In this document: positions 1-11,599 of the stretch, piece by piece
Layout of the letters: each line of letters starts with the position of its first letter
Position numbering within the stretch: the stretch's first letter is position 1
NCBI GenBank assembly: GCA_963575745.1
Contig: CAUYUJ010012558.1
Location: forward strand, 598,508 to 662,507
Direction: 5' to 3'
Length of the DNA: 64,000 bases
From: Prorocentrum cordatum
Lineage: Eukaryota; Sar; Dinophyceae; Prorocentrales; Prorocentraceae
Translations under genes and position numbers: made by a program
Notes under the pieces: generated by a model
Databases searched by the model: none
Told to the model about the DNA's origin: nothing
Seen by the model: the letters and a program-made list of their open reading frames with translations, nothing else

Positions 1-181
1 GCATGGGCCCTGCCCACTGCCGGACGCGCGGTGGAGCGATGCGCCGCGGGCCGCTCGCCTCGCCAGCCCTGATGGCCCTGGCAGCGGTGCGGACTGATGC
101 ACCTCCCGACGAGGATTCGCGCGAGCGACCTCTCGGCGGCGCTGCTGGCGCGGGCTCCGCTGGTGCCGCCCCTGGGCCCCT

Positions 182-844
182 ATGCGGCACGCCTGCCCTT
201 GGGACCGCGGCGCCTCCCCGCGACAACGTCGGCTTCAAGTTCTTGTTCGGGAGAGCGAGGGCGAGCAGGATGCCGCGCCGTTCACGCCGTGGCCTCCGGG
301 ATCGACCCTGCGGGACCTCACCCCCAAGAGGGAACGGCCGCCGCGCGGTGGCGCCGCGGCCGTCACGCAGGACGCTCCCTCCCCTGGCGGCTCGAGAGCG
401 GCCTGTGCGGCCGAATGCGAGACCGGCCCGCTGGGAGGCCGACGCTGGATCGCAGATGACGCGCCCGCCGAGGCCCTGGGCCCGTGCGAGGCCATGCGTG
501 CCATATCCGCGAGTTGCTCGCCCGACCTGCGGGATCCTCTGGAAGAGGGCCGCCGCGCATCGCTGCAACGCGACCTGCTGCAGGGCCTCGTGGACCTCTT
601 CGAACGGCGCCGCCTGCTGACCGCTCCAGTGGAGGGAGACGTTCCCGACTTCGTCGACCTCGATGAGGACGGATTCGAGCTCACCATCGACCTCCAGGAC
701 CTCATGGACTCATGGACGGGCCGCGGTCGATCGCCTTCTTCATGCTGCGGTACACCGATCACGACGGTGGCCAGCGGTGACCGCGCGCTGGCGCGCCGCG
801 CCCATTCGGAGGTGTTCGCTTTCTTCCCATCGGGCTTGTCCTGA
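182..844 (+). CDS. Doubtful ORF, acidic C-terminal half
   Basis: Open frame of 220 codons from an ATG to a TGA. The first half is Arg/Pro/Ala-rich and looks like translated GC-rich noncoding DNA. The second half (about residues 90-175) is more protein-like, with a helical stretch containing LQRDLLQGLVDLFERRRLL followed by an acidic stretch VDLDEDGFELTIDLQDLMDSW. I do not recognise a family. The minus strand is also open over much of this interval, so the coding strand is not certain. It could be the last exon of a gene that starts outside the window, with the true exon beginning inside the ORF. Confidence 0.2.
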   Translation: MRHACPWDRGASPRQRRLQVLVRESEGEQDAAPFTPWPPGSTLRDLTPKRERPPRGGAAAVTQDAPSPGGSRAACAAECETGPLGGRRWIADDAPAEALGPCEAMRAISASCSPDLRDPLEEGRRASLQRDLLQGLVDLFERRRLLTAPVEGDVPDFVDLDEDGFELTIDLQDLMDSWTGRGRSPSSCCGTPITTVASGDRALARRAHSEVFAFFPSGLS

Positions 845-897
845 GTCTGGCAGCGCCGCCGCTCCCGCCACGCGCTGTCGGCCGCGCCTGGATACAA

Positions 898-1012
898 CTC
901 GTCTTCCTCCTCCTCCTCCTCCTCCTCCTCCTCCTCCCTCTCCTCCTCCTCCTCCTCCTCCTCCTCCTCCTCCTCCTCCTCCTCCTCCTCCCTTCTCCTC
1001 GTCCTCCTCCCT
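898..1012. repeat. (CTC/TCC)n microsatellite
   Basis: Almost pure TCC repeats with a few CCCT interruptions. Glu-, Gly- or Pro-rich reading frames across it on either strand are artefacts of the repeat. Confidence 0.9.
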
Positions 1013-1137
1013 CCTCTTTCCTTCCGCCTTCTCCTCCTTTCTCCTTGTCCGCGTGGCCATCCCCCATTTCTTTTCCTTACAAATGAATCCGCCCTGTCGC
1101 GCCCCCTGACGTGTCGAAGGGCGGGTGTGGCGTTCCG

Positions 1138-1450
1138 CTTGAAACTTCCAGACCATGTACGAACCTGAAGCTTGAAATTAACTACCGCTTCACGGATGGA
1201 GGGCGGGCCCTTTTCAACATGTGGCTCTCGCCTTGGCACCGCGCGCGCTCGTCTTAAACATCTGCAGGGACTTCAAGGATGGAGGACGGGTTCCTTTCAA
1301 AATGCGGTCCTCGCCCGAGCGCCGCGGGCATTCCTCGTGTAAGCTTGCTACAGCTTCAAGGATGCAGGGCGTCCCCTTTTCAAAATATGGTTCTCGCCTT
1401 CGCGCCGCGCAACTTCCTCATGAATATGTGCGGCGATTTCAAGGAATCGT
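1138..1450 (+). repeat. 83-bp satellite, locus 1 (three units)
   Basis: Three tandem units of about 83 bp start near 1189, 1271 and 1354. Each begins CTTCAMGGATGSAGGRCG, then a TTTTCAAMATRTGGYTCTCGCC block and a GCGCCGCGC block. The lead-in at 1138-1165 carries a GAAACTTCCAGACCAT motif that also precedes the related array at 62.35 kb. A reverse-orientation array lies at 42.0-42.4 kb. Confidence 0.75.
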
Positions 1451-1469
1451 ATGGCTGAGTTCCCAGGGA

Positions 1470-1640
1470 TGGTGCTCTAGCGCGGTGGATTGTCAGGACG
1501 CGACAGCCGTGTTGATTCGCGGCGTTGGGACCCCAAAAATGGCAGTCTGGCCCGATCCTAGATTGTCAAGACGCGACTGTCACGCTGATGTCCTGCGCTG
1601 CAATCCCAAGAAATGCATGTTGGCACGACCGTAGGGTCTC
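1470..1640 (+). repeat. Companion segment of the 83-bp satellite
   Basis: Contains two related half-units (around 1488 and 1562) with a GGATTGTCAGGACGCGAC-like core followed by GTTGATTCGCGGCGTTG at about 1512. The same segment follows the 83-bp array near 62,705-62,745 and appears inverted beside the array at about 41,830-41,940. It therefore travels with the satellite. Confidence 0.6.
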
Positions 1641-1689
1641 ACACGGTTGCATTCACACGGAGCGCTTTCCGCAATATAGGTCAAGCGTT

Positions 1690-4515
1690 CACCAACGTAA
1701 GCCCCAACTGGTGTTTTTTTCTCAACTACGTGGTGCAATCAATGTGGTGCACTATACGTGATGCAATCTAGGTGGTACAGCTTACTTAGTGCAAATTACC
1801 CTGCAGAACTTGAAATTGTCAATTCCTCGGATCGCGTGATCAGCCCAACCACATGCCCGAAACTTGGTTTGCAAAACCCATGCGTCGGCGATTGACATCA
1901 TTGCTTGGCGGTGGCTGGCGCATCGCTGCGGCCGCGCTACCCCGCGCAGGCTCGCGCGCAGAGCGGCCAGCTAGTCTGGCGCGACCAACGCGGCCGAGGT
2001 GGCGCTCACCGCTGAACACTTCCTAGCGCGTACCGCAGGCCGCGCTGACGCGCGGGTGCTTCACCGCAGACTCGCACTCAGTGCGACTCGCACTCGGTGA
2101 CTCGCTTTGACGCGCGAGGGGCCCGTTTGGCAGAATTCAACGGGAATGTTGAAAAAACGACGGTGACCTTAAGAAGTCGCAAGAGCGCGAGCGCAGGCTT
2201 TTTTGGAACACTGATGTTGCGAAGCCATGTGTTTCTCTATAGTTTCGGGACGCTCGGTTTTGAACTTGTTATGATATCTCGATTTTGTTTAACCGATTCC
2301 GGCATGCGCGCGCGAAAACGCGCGCGTGCGCATTGCGTCTCCTATTTTGCAAGAAGGATTCTTGCGACCACACGCGCGCAAAGGCGTCCGAACGATTTCG
2401 ACATGCGCGCGCGAAGCCCGTCTGGTAGGATTTTATGGAAAGCAAACAAACCTATTTTTTCTGAAGAGGTCGCACGAGCGCGCGCGCAGCGCAATCTTTC
2501 TTGAAAACTAGTGTTGCGAAGCCATGTGTTTGTACGTGTTTTCGGACACTCGGTTTTGAAATCTCTACAACACCGGGAAAAAATGTGTTTTAAGGATTTC
2601 GGCATGCGCTCGCGACGACGCGCGCGTGCGCATTTCCTCCAACTGTTTGCAAGGGGTTCTTGAAAACTGACGATTTGTGACAAACGAATGCGCGCGCATA
2701 AGATTCTCTGCGAGGGATGACCGGGGGACGGGGGGTCGATACTGGTTCGCCTGGGATGGTACGAGCTCATTCCCGGATGGATGATAGGGCAGACAAACAT
2801 GTAAATTGCAACGGCAATACGAAGCGGGACGCAAATAATCCGGGGGGCGGGGCAAATCTATTGTATTCTAAGGACAGAGAATCAACGTGGCGCAATGTAT
2901 GTTGTGCCTGATTTGGGCAAAAGACTTGACACATCCCACGCTCTTGCAAACATCCGACACACCCACCCGCAACTGGGTTTGCAAAACCCATGCGGTGACG
3001 ATTGCGATGAATGCTGGGCGTTGGCTGGTGCATCTCTGCGGCCGCGCCAACCCTAGCACGCGCGCGCAGCGGCCAGCTTGTTTGGCGCCACCGACGCGGC
3101 CGCGGTGACGCTGACCGCTGGGCGCATCCCAACGGGCACTTCACTGCGAGTCGGCGATTTGGGCGGCCGCGGTATCATGGCAAGGCCGACTACGGTAGAC
3201 ACGATGATGATGGTGGCGACGCTGGTGGCGATTTTCACACCGACGTAGGCGCGGCCAGTGCGGGCGCAGATGCTGATCACGCCGACGACGATGACGGCGT
3301 CCTCGCGTCGACAATGAAGGTTCTGGAAAGAGTTCGACATGCGCGCGGCCGACGCGCGAGCGGCCCGCGTGGTTTTATTTGACACGGATCGTGCCCTCCC
3401 AGCGCGCGCGCGCAAGGGCGTGCGAATGATGTCGGCATGCGGCGCCAGAGGCCCGTCTGGCAGAATTCCATACACATGTTGCAAAACTTATGGCGTTCGT
3501 AAGAATTAGCAAGAACGCTGGCGCAAGCTTTTTTTTGAAAGCTGATGTTGCGAAACCATGGTTGTTTGAATGTTGTTTGGGCATTCAGTTTTGAATTCGT
3601 CACGAAACCCAGTTTTTTCAAGGGTTTCGAAATGCGCGCGCGACGACGCGTGCGTGCGCACTTCGTCCCGTTTGTTGCAAAGGGTTCTCGCGACGGCACG
3701 CGCGCAAGGGCGTTCGAACGATTTCGACATGCGCGCGCGAAGCCCGTTTGGTAGTAAGTTCGGCAAATGTTGAACAAACTTTCGTTTTACTTCAGAATTC
3801 GCCAGCACGCGCTCGTACGTTTTTTGGTTGAAAATCCGTGTTGCGAAACCCTCTGTTTTATATGCTTGTGGACACTCGATTCTGAAACGACATCGAAGGT
3901 TTTTGACAGATTTTTCGGCATGCCCGCGCGACGACGCGCGGAGGTGCACATCGTATTCGTTTTTTGCATGGATGACGGGGGGTGCCGATATCGGTTGGGC
4001 TGGGATGGTATGAGTTCATATTTAGAATGGGCGATGGGGCATAATAGTATGAAACTGCAACACAAAACAGTGTACCGATAAACAGGGGGGATACTGAATT
4101 TTTGTTGGGAAAAAGAGAATATAGGCAGAGCGATCTACGTTGGACAAATTATGTTGTACCATTAATATTTGCACGCTGCGATGTGCAATGTCTGTTGTGT
4201 GACCTACGTAGTGCAACCGCAGCCGCTCTTTCGCGCGCACGGTGGCGCGCAAAGCGACCAACTCGTTTGGCACGACCGACGCGGCCGCGGTGGTGCTGAC
4301 CACTGGTCATTTCCCAGCGCGTCTTGCACCCCGCGCTGAAGCTCGGGCACGTCAGCGCAAATCAGTGCCACGAGCGGGCGCGGTACCAGTGCGACGTCGA
4401 CAGTTGCAGACACGATGATGACAATCATGATGCTGGTGACGACGATGACAATGACGACGTCGAAGACAATGGCGGCGCAGATGCTGATCACGCCAAAGAC
4501 GGTGATGGTCTCAAT
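1690..4515 (+). repeat. Compound macro-repeat, period about 1.1-1.25 kb
   Basis: Blocks recur in the same order. Block A (1850-2095, 2945-3150, 4205-4335) holds TTTGCAAAACCCATGCG and GCGGCCGCG segments. Block B (2100-2700 and 3325-3960) is AT-rich with CGCGCGAC motifs and GTTGCGAARCCATG. Block C (2715-2900 and 3965-4200) starts GATGACSGGGGG and contains GGGATGGTAYGAG. Block D (3195-3310 and 4405-4515) shares GCGCAGATGCTGATCACGCC. This gives about two and a half tandem copies that have diverged strongly. Open frames across it are short and not conserved between copies, so I do not call genes here. Confidence 0.7.
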
Positions 4516-5599
4516 GCGGCCAACCAACCCCCCCCCTCCCGCTGGCAACGGGTAGCGCCAACGATTTACCGGGTGGGGGCCTGGACCCCCCCCCTACTTA
4601 TGGTGCACACAAGCGATTGATGCGCCGGTGGCGCGGACGCGCCCTGGCGGTTGCACGCCGCGGCCGTTACCCTCTCAGGCCCGACCCCCCCCCCCGGGTA
4701 ACAACCGCTGCCAGGAGAGGAAAAAACGGCACCAAGCTAGCTGCGCTCGCGCCACATCTGACATCCTATCCCTCCCTCCCATCCCTTGCCATTGCACTGA
4801 TGCTTCCTTCTGTCTGCAGGCCCGTGTCATAGCCGACCTGGGACTCCGAGGGAGACCCCAACCGGAAGGGGCAGGGAGGCAAGCCCACCGGACCGTGCGC
4901 GGACCGTGCACGGCGTTTAAAGCAGGAGCGACGCGTCCTCCCACGCCTCGCCACAACAGTGAGCACTGCCTCCATCGCCCCACGCAGCTCCTCACTCTCT
5001 GGGGCCAGCCCGCCTGCTGGCCAGACAGCGACGGCAGCCAACTAGCCTGAAGGCATCGCAGCGTTGCTTTATCGGGGGGAGGTGAGACTCGAGCTTAGAG
5101 GGGGCCCGACTTTGCCAGACGGGGGCTGAGCAGAAATGACAGGACCATCTGAAATTTGACGCAAACTCCCACTGCAAACATCTCACGAACACGGGCAAAA
5201 CTCACGCGGGGACAGCCAACACGCGGCGGCAATCTCCAAGGTATGGCACACTCGAGTTGCATTTTTCAACGACTCTAGGATGCTTCGATGGGGGCGATTC
5301 GGCGCAGTCGGGTAGCGCCAAATAAACTACAACCGAAAAATATGATCAAGAAAATAATCATGTAAGAAGCCTGGGCAAGCTTCCTGGAACGTTCTCAAGA
5401 CAAGCTTGCGCCAAGTGCCCGTGAGAACTCTGGAGGGGCGAACGCGCTCGAGAAACTGAGCCAACTGTCCGTCAAGTTGGTGAAGAAACGCTGGCCCAGC
5501 TTCTCGGGTGGGGGTCTCTGAATCAGATGCTCGACTGTAGAAGCAGGACGAGCGACTGGTCAGCGCGCCGGGGCTGAGACGTCAATCGGGGACCCATCA
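4516..5599. other. No gene or repeat recognised
   Basis: Mixed GC-rich sequence with short runs of C at 4530-4700. Reading frames are short on both strands and none resembles a known protein. Confidence 0.5.
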
Positions 5600-5611
5600 C
5601 AACCAGCAACA

Positions 5612-5647
<36 letters not shown>

Positions 5648-5655
5648 AGACGACG
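5600..5655. repeat. (GACGAG)n microsatellite
   Basis: About eight hexamer repeats of GACGAG, followed by unrelated sequence and a TCC/CTCATAATCCTTTTC repeat at 5773-5830. Confidence 0.85.
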
Positions 5656-6104
5656 GCATCGATGCGAAATGGCGCCAGGCGTCCTCTAGAGAAGCCCGCC
5701 CCCCCGCCCCGACCTCCACCCCGAGCCCCTTATGCTGCGCACACACAGCAAACGCGGTAATGTGGCTATCCGACTCCTCCTCCTCCTCCTCCTCCTCATA
5801 ATCCTTTTCCTCATAATCCTTTTCCTCTCCTACTCGATCCAAGAGAGGTGAGGGCGGGGGAGATCCCCCCACCTCCTCGCTCGCCCCCCTCCCCTTCTTC
5901 CTCATCGTGACTTTCTCCCCCCATCCTTGCTGCCTTCCTTCATCTGGCATCCATTTGCGCCCTCTGCCACCGCACCCGGCTCCATACCGCGCCCATCCTC
6001 ACCACCGCGACAACGAGGCTGCCCAGCCTCTCCTCTCCATCCTCCGCCTCTGAATCATCAGTGCCGTCCTGCCGCTGCCGCTCCTCCTCTCCAGCCTCCA
6101 CGTC

Positions 6105-6547
6105 CTCATCCTCCTCCTCTTCTCGTCGCTGCCACTCCTCCTTCTCTTTCTCCTCCTCCTCCTCCTCATACTCCTCCTCCTCTGCCTCCTCACCAGCACC
6201 ATGATCGCACTCATCAGCCACCTCCTCATCACCATCATCCTCAGCACCAAACCCACGATCATCACAATTGTCATCAGCATAATTTCCAGTATCATCCTCA
6301 TCCTCATCCTCATAATCGCCACCATCTTCATCAGCATCATCATCGTTGACGTCGTCATTATCATCCTCACCATCACCCTCCTCTTCCTCCTCCTCCTTGT
6401 CGTCCTCATCCTCCTCACCATCCTCACCATCCTCATCATCATCACCACCATCATCATGATGACCATCATCAGCATCAGCATCATCATAATCATCATCATT
6501 ATCGTCAGCATCATCATCATCACCAGTACCATCACAACCACCATGAC

Positions 6548-6603
<56 letters not shown>

Positions 6604-6653
6604 GCATCCTCATCGTCATCATCATCACCATCATCGTCACAATCAGTATCAGT

Positions 6654-6691
<38 letters not shown>

Positions 6692-6957
6692 GATCATCAT
6701 CATCATCATCACCCTCACCATTATCAACAACATATTCATCGTAGTTGTCGTCATCACCATAATCATCATCAGTATCAACCTCATCATCATCAACAGCACC
6801 ATCATCACCATCATCAGCATCATCATCTTTACCATCATGATCACCATCACCTTCATCATCATAATCATCATCCTCACCCTCATCATCGTCCTGATCATCA
6901 TCACCATTGCCATAGGCATCGTCATCGTCATCATCATCGTCATCGTCACTGCCATCG

Positions 6958-6993
<36 letters not shown>

Positions 6994-7012
6994 CCACCAT
7001 CAAAAAAAATGG
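6105..7012. repeat. ATC/TCC microsatellite block with a CAG run
   Basis: A TCC-rich start gives way to roughly 800 bp of imperfect ATC repeats, with a pure CAG run near 6580-6606. On the minus strand this leaves a 440-codon frame (5940-7262) that is mostly aspartate. The plus strand is an Ile/Ser/Thr-rich frame over the same bases. Both follow from the triplet repeat and neither is called a gene. Confidence 0.9.
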
Positions 7013-7802
7013 TCGTCGTCGTCGACGCCATCGTCGTGGTCGTCATCCCTCCTCCTCCTCCTCCTCCGGCAGCGCGCGCGAGAGGGCGCCCGCGCCCGAA
7101 CGCCTGGAAGCAGGGCGACTCCAGCTGGAGGAAGCGCACGTCCGCCACGGCGGCGTGGAGCCAGCTGCGGTTGCCTGTGCGACCGGCGCACGCGCGCGCG
7201 CGCCCACGCGCCCGTGCCCCGCCCGTGCGCGAGACCTGCGCGCTCGACGCCAAGGACGACAACGATGACGACGACGGCCATGACGACGACGACGACGACC
7301 ACGACGACGGAGAGAGGCTACAAGTTACGACATAATGAGTTCATATGTTTTGCACTTGTTCCTCCTCTGCGGCCGCCCTCCTCCTCCTCGCGCTTCCCGC
7401 TCTCTCCTGTCAAACTCACCGTGCTCCGACCGCCTGGGCTTCGAACACGTCGCGCGATCGTCAGCTCAGCGATAAAACAGCTCCACAGTTCTTGCAGGAA
7501 GAGAACATACAAGCATCATGTGCAATTACGTGTAACATGTACTGGGCGTTGAGCAAGATTCGACGTCTGAAGCAATGTGTTCCACATGTAGCGAGCCAAA
7601 ATGTGAACGGGCTGGTTGATTTATTGCCCAATTGGTTGGCCGGCTGGCTGGTTGGTTGGCTCGTTGCCTGCTTGGCTGGGCGGGTGATTGGCGATCGCCC
7701 CCACCCCCTCCGGAAAACAATTCGATAACAGACATGGTATCATGTGGGTCGTTTGTTTGGGCGTGGCCCCACCTAGCTCCTCCATATTCCCCTCGTAGGC
7801 GA
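7013..7802. other. Short GAC repeats and a GGTTGGCT stretch, no gene
   Basis: GTC and GAC triplet repeats at about 7013-7045 and 7250-7312 flank unique GC-rich DNA with CG-dinucleotide runs (7190-7210). At 7630-7685 a short imperfect repeat of GGCTGGTTG-like units is visible. No protein is recognised. Confidence 0.5.
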
Positions 7803-8230
7803 GATGCGAAGATGTCTGAGGCGACACGGGCCAGACTACATCCCGCGAGAAATTCCCCAGCAATACATGCGAGATCTCGAACGAAATGGGCTAGATCTCC
7901 TCGCGCGAGGCATCTAGGAGCCAAGTGCTGCGATGATGCCTTACGCGGCACGGGGAAGACCACCTGACGCAGAGCATCTAGGAGCCAAGCCTTGCGAGGT
8001 TGTTCCAAGAGAAACAGTCTGGACCACCTCGGGCACGGCATCTCGGAGCCAAGGGTTGCGAGGACGCCCCAGGCGGCAAGGGCCCGACCTCCTTGCGCAC
8101 GGCATCTAGGGACCAAAGATTGCGAGGATGTCTCATTAGAAACGGGTCGGACTACCTGGCGCACGGCCTGAGTTTAGAGGGTGTCTCAAGCGAAACCCTC
8201 GGCGCTGGCCAGACGTTCGAGAAGGCCTGG
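7803..8230 (+). repeat. 64-bp tandem repeat
   Basis: About six and a half units of 61-64 bp. Each starts GCGAGGATGTCTC or a variant, carries a GGGNNRGACYACCT block, and ends GGCATCTAGGAGCCAAG. The GCGAGGAWGTCTC core is shared with the 41-bp satellite at 22.2 and 32.3 kb and, inverted, with repeats at 33.2, 40.1 and 61.7 kb. Confidence 0.75.
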
Positions 8231-8782
8231 AGCGAAATGCTGGGCGCCAATCTATCGGACGGAAAATAATATAATCACAACAGGACCACAAGTGACAGAG
8301 CCAGGATACATACACACAGATATACACATGAATTTATAAGTATACACAGGTGGTTCCGATGCCTGTACCTACACATGTATATAGGTATGTATTTAAACGT
8401 TTTCACATACTCAGGGTAATTACGGATATGGGCGTTCCAGAAAAAGGGCCTCTCCTTCGACACACCCTCGCCGTGTGCGGGAGCCAGCTGATGGCTTGAG
8501 GAAGCCAGTGAAGCTAAAACGGCAGCGGGCCCGCTGGCGGAGAGGTGGCGGAAGGCGGCGGACAATAGAGTGAGACGTCAGAAAGAGCGGGTTTCGTGGA
8601 TGGCGATAACGACGACGATGACAGGTAAGACGACTACGACGACGTCGACGATGATCACGAAATCAGAGAGAACGCGGTTCGAACATTTTCGCCTGCAAGA
8701 ACACATCACGAGACGTTGGAGAAAGGCTGGGGGGCAACACGGTTCAACCCCCCCACCCCTGAAAATCGGAGAGGGGGGCCTG
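8231..8782. other. No gene recognised
   Basis: AT-richer sequence with TATACACA-type stretches at 8310-8400, then a unique segment and short GAC repeats at 8610-8655. Frames are short. Confidence 0.45.
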
Positions 8783-8786
8783 TGCG

Positions 8787-8819
<33 letters not shown>

Positions 8820-8887
8820 AGCTGTCGCCGTCACCGTCGCCGTCGCCGTCGCTGTCGCCGCAGCCGATCGCCGTCGTCGTAGTAGTA

Positions 8888-8925
<38 letters not shown>

Positions 8926-8937
8926 TGCAGCCGTTCG

Positions 8938-8986
<49 letters not shown>

Positions 8987-9324
8987 AGTCGCTGCCCGAT
9001 GGCGCGGGCGTGGGCGCCAGCGCCACAGGGGGGGCCCCCTGATTCGAGCCCCCCAGCGCGGGAGGAAGGAACGGGCCTCCCTGTGCGCGTCGTAGTCGTC
9101 GCCGTCGCCGTCGTCGTCTCCGTCGCCGTCGCCGTCGACGCCGTCGCCGTCGCCATCGCCGTCGCAGTCACCGTCGCCGTCGTCCGCGTCGTCGTCGTCG
9201 TCGTCGACGTCGTCACCGTCGTCGCTGCCCGACAGCGCCGGCGCCGGCGCCGGCGCCAAGGAGGAGCTCCCCCCTGGTCCAGACCCTCCCCCTTTGCAAC
9301 TCGAGGGGTGAGGCCCCCTGTGCG

Positions 9325-9362
<38 letters not shown>

Positions 9363-9397
9363 CCACCATTCGCCATCGTCGTCGCCGTCGTCGTCGT

Positions 9398-9438
<41 letters not shown>

Positions 9439-9531
9439 TCGACGTCGTCGTCGTCGTCGTCACCGTCGTCGCTGCGCAATGGCGCCGATGCTGGCGTCGT
9501 AGTCGTCGTCGTCGCGTCGTCGTCGTCATCT

Positions 9532-9563
<32 letters not shown>

Positions 9564-9600
9564 CTCGTCTTCGTCGTCGTCGTCGCTGCCCAGTTGCGCC
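8783..9600. repeat. Higher-order CGT/CGC array
   Basis: CGT and CGC triplet tracts are broken by a recurring GC-rich spacer with long G or C runs ending CTGTGCGCGTCGT. The spacer occurs at about 8725-8790, 9025-9095 and 9258-9330, so the higher-order period is about 240-300 bp. Reading frames on both strands are triplet artefacts. Confidence 0.85.
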
Positions 9601-9885
9601 GGCGTTGGCGCCGGCACCGGCGCTGGCGTTCGCTGTCGTGGGTTGCAGTGGGGGGGCGGGACCCCTTTCGTCTTCGCTGCTGAACGGCGCCAACGCCAGC
9701 ACTGGCGCCCGCCGTCGTCGGTTGCAGGGGGGGGGGACCCTCCCAGTTCGAACACCCCCTGCAACTCAGGGGGGGGTCCTCTTGGGGTCAAACAAGGGGG
9801 GACCCCACTTGTTCGAATCCCCCCCCGCGGTCGACCCCCCCCCCACCTTGCATCTCGGGGGGGGGCCCCCGGTTCGAACAACCCA
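9601..9885. repeat. G-run / C-run rich block
   Basis: Continues the spacers of the CGT array without long triplet tracts. It holds many runs of six to ten G or C and repeated GTTCGAA motifs (about 9751, 9809 and 9872). The G runs are dense enough for quadruplex formation. No tRNA cloverleaf fits around the GTTCGAA motifs. Confidence 0.5.
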
Positions 9886-10640
9886 CTCGTTTTTTCCGAA
9901 TGTCACCAAAATGCGTTCTTTCAAACATCAACATATGTGGGTTCCATGTTTCCGGTATCGGCCGTACATGTAATAACGATAACGAAACGGTCGGGAACTT
10001 TTGCACAACGGGTCGCCAAGGTGGCCACGGAGAAAACACGCTGTGCCCCGCGAAGGGAAAGCGTATCGCTGCGCTCCGCGCGGCGGGAGGCTACGAACGG
10101 CTCGGGGCGTTGACGCCTGCGTGCCGCGACGCGGATGGCATGTCGCGCCGACGCGTGTTCGGCCAGAACCGGCGGAACGACACGCGACCCCAAAATTCCC
10201 GACCGCACGTGCAAAAATAACGATAATAATAACGACTACGAGAACATACTCCTCGAAGGACAGCTGATCCTTACTATTGTTCACGGCCAGGGGAGGTCTG
10301 AGCGGCGGGGGAGCAAAGCGCCGCGCGGCGGCGGTGGCCTGTCAGCACCCTGGCCAGGCAGCTCCCGCACTGGGTCAAGCTGCAGAGGTCGTCGAACGTC
10401 AGCGAAGAGAGCAACGTCTCCGCGATGCCGCCTGCGCTGCTCTTTCCTCGTCCTCGTCCTCGTCCTCCTCCTTCTCATCGCCCTAGTCCTCCAGGCCCGT
10501 GACCTCCTCCTCTTCCTCCTCGGGCGTATGCGCAACGCCTGTGGTTATTCATTGTATTGCCGCGCCCTCTCATCCTTTGTGTTTATTGTTACCCGCCCGA
10601 CAACTTGGTGTCATTTCATATCAGAAGCAACCCCCGACCC
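9886..10640. other. No gene recognised
   Basis: Unique-looking sequence with moderate GC content. Several frames of about 100 codons overlap on both strands with no recognisable motif. A short CCTCGT repeat lies at 10,445-10,475. Confidence 0.45.
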
Positions 10641-10641
10641 A

Positions 10642-11135
10642 TCCACTTTGCATGCCGCGGCCGCCAGATCCCGAGGTAACCCGGGTGTACCCGAGGGCCC
10701 CTCCTCACGCCACTTTGCATACAGCGGCCGCCAGATCCCCAGGTCCCCCGAATGTCCCCGACAGTCACGCCTCGCGCAACTCTGCATGCCGCGGCCGTAA
10801 GATCCCCGTGTCCCCCGACTGTCCCCGAAGTCACGCCTCGCACCGTTCTGCATATTGCAGCCGCCAGATCTCCAGGTCCCCTTGGTGTCCCCGAGTGTCC
10901 CGCCTGCCTGGCGCCGACTCGCCCACTCTGCATACCGCGTCCGCCAGTTTGCCAGGTCTCCCGAATGTCCCCGCGTGTCCCGCCTCGTGTCGACTGGCCC
11001 ACTGTGCATTCCGCGGCCGCCAAATCCCAGTGGCCCCCGCATGCCCCCGAGTGTCCCGCCTCGCGCCACTCTGCATACCGCGGCCACCAGATCCCCAGGT
11101 CCCCCGATCACCCCTGAGTGTCCCGCCTCGCGCCG
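10642..11135 (+). repeat. Seven-unit minisatellite, 66-80 bp
   Basis: Each unit starts ACTYTGCATRCCGCGGCCGC, continues CAGATCCCCAGGTCCCCCG, then a GTGTCCC block and ends CGCCTCGCGCC. Seven copies are visible. Pro/Arg-rich frames on both strands derive from the repeat. Confidence 0.85.
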
Positions 11136-11599
11136 ACATAGCATAACAGGACAAGCGGTAGTATACCAGAGCAGAACAATTCACTTGTCAGAAGAATGCG
11201 GTCTCCGGCAAAAAAGGGGAATGGTGAGAATGCGAACGTACCGGTCTCATCGGTCAGGATAGGTATCTCAGACATGCCTTCTATGATCCGTTAAGCTGTG
11301 ACTCCATGTATACAAGAGAACAAAGAGAGGGAGGAACTGGGACGGCGACGGCACCGACGACAACCCACAACCTGTTTCAACTTTCGCGCCGATGGGCCCG
11401 CGGCACCCACGCTCGGCGGCACTCGTCTCTGGCGCTTAAGCAACTGCGTCGGCGGCAGGGAGCGAACAGGAAGAGAAGTAAAACACCTCGCCCCGCGGCA
11501 GGACGCGCAGGCCCAGCGCTTTAGCCAACCCCCGGGAGATCCACGGGTTCCTGGCACCCACGAAGGCACTTTGGCCTCCCCTGGCGCCGACCCCCAAAA
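11136..11599. other. No gene recognised
   Basis: Unique sequence between the minisatellite and the degenerate coding region. Only short frames are present on both strands. Confidence 0.4.

Noticed and set aside
5940-7262. 440-codon Asp-rich minus-strand frame and its Ile-rich plus-strand partner
   Set aside because: Both are direct translations of an imperfect ATC/GAT microsatellite. No start context or non-repeat domain supports a gene.
9740-9880. GTTCGAA-type words resembling tRNA T-loops
   Set aside because: No acceptor stem, D-arm or anticodon arm can be placed around them; they are embedded in G and C runs.
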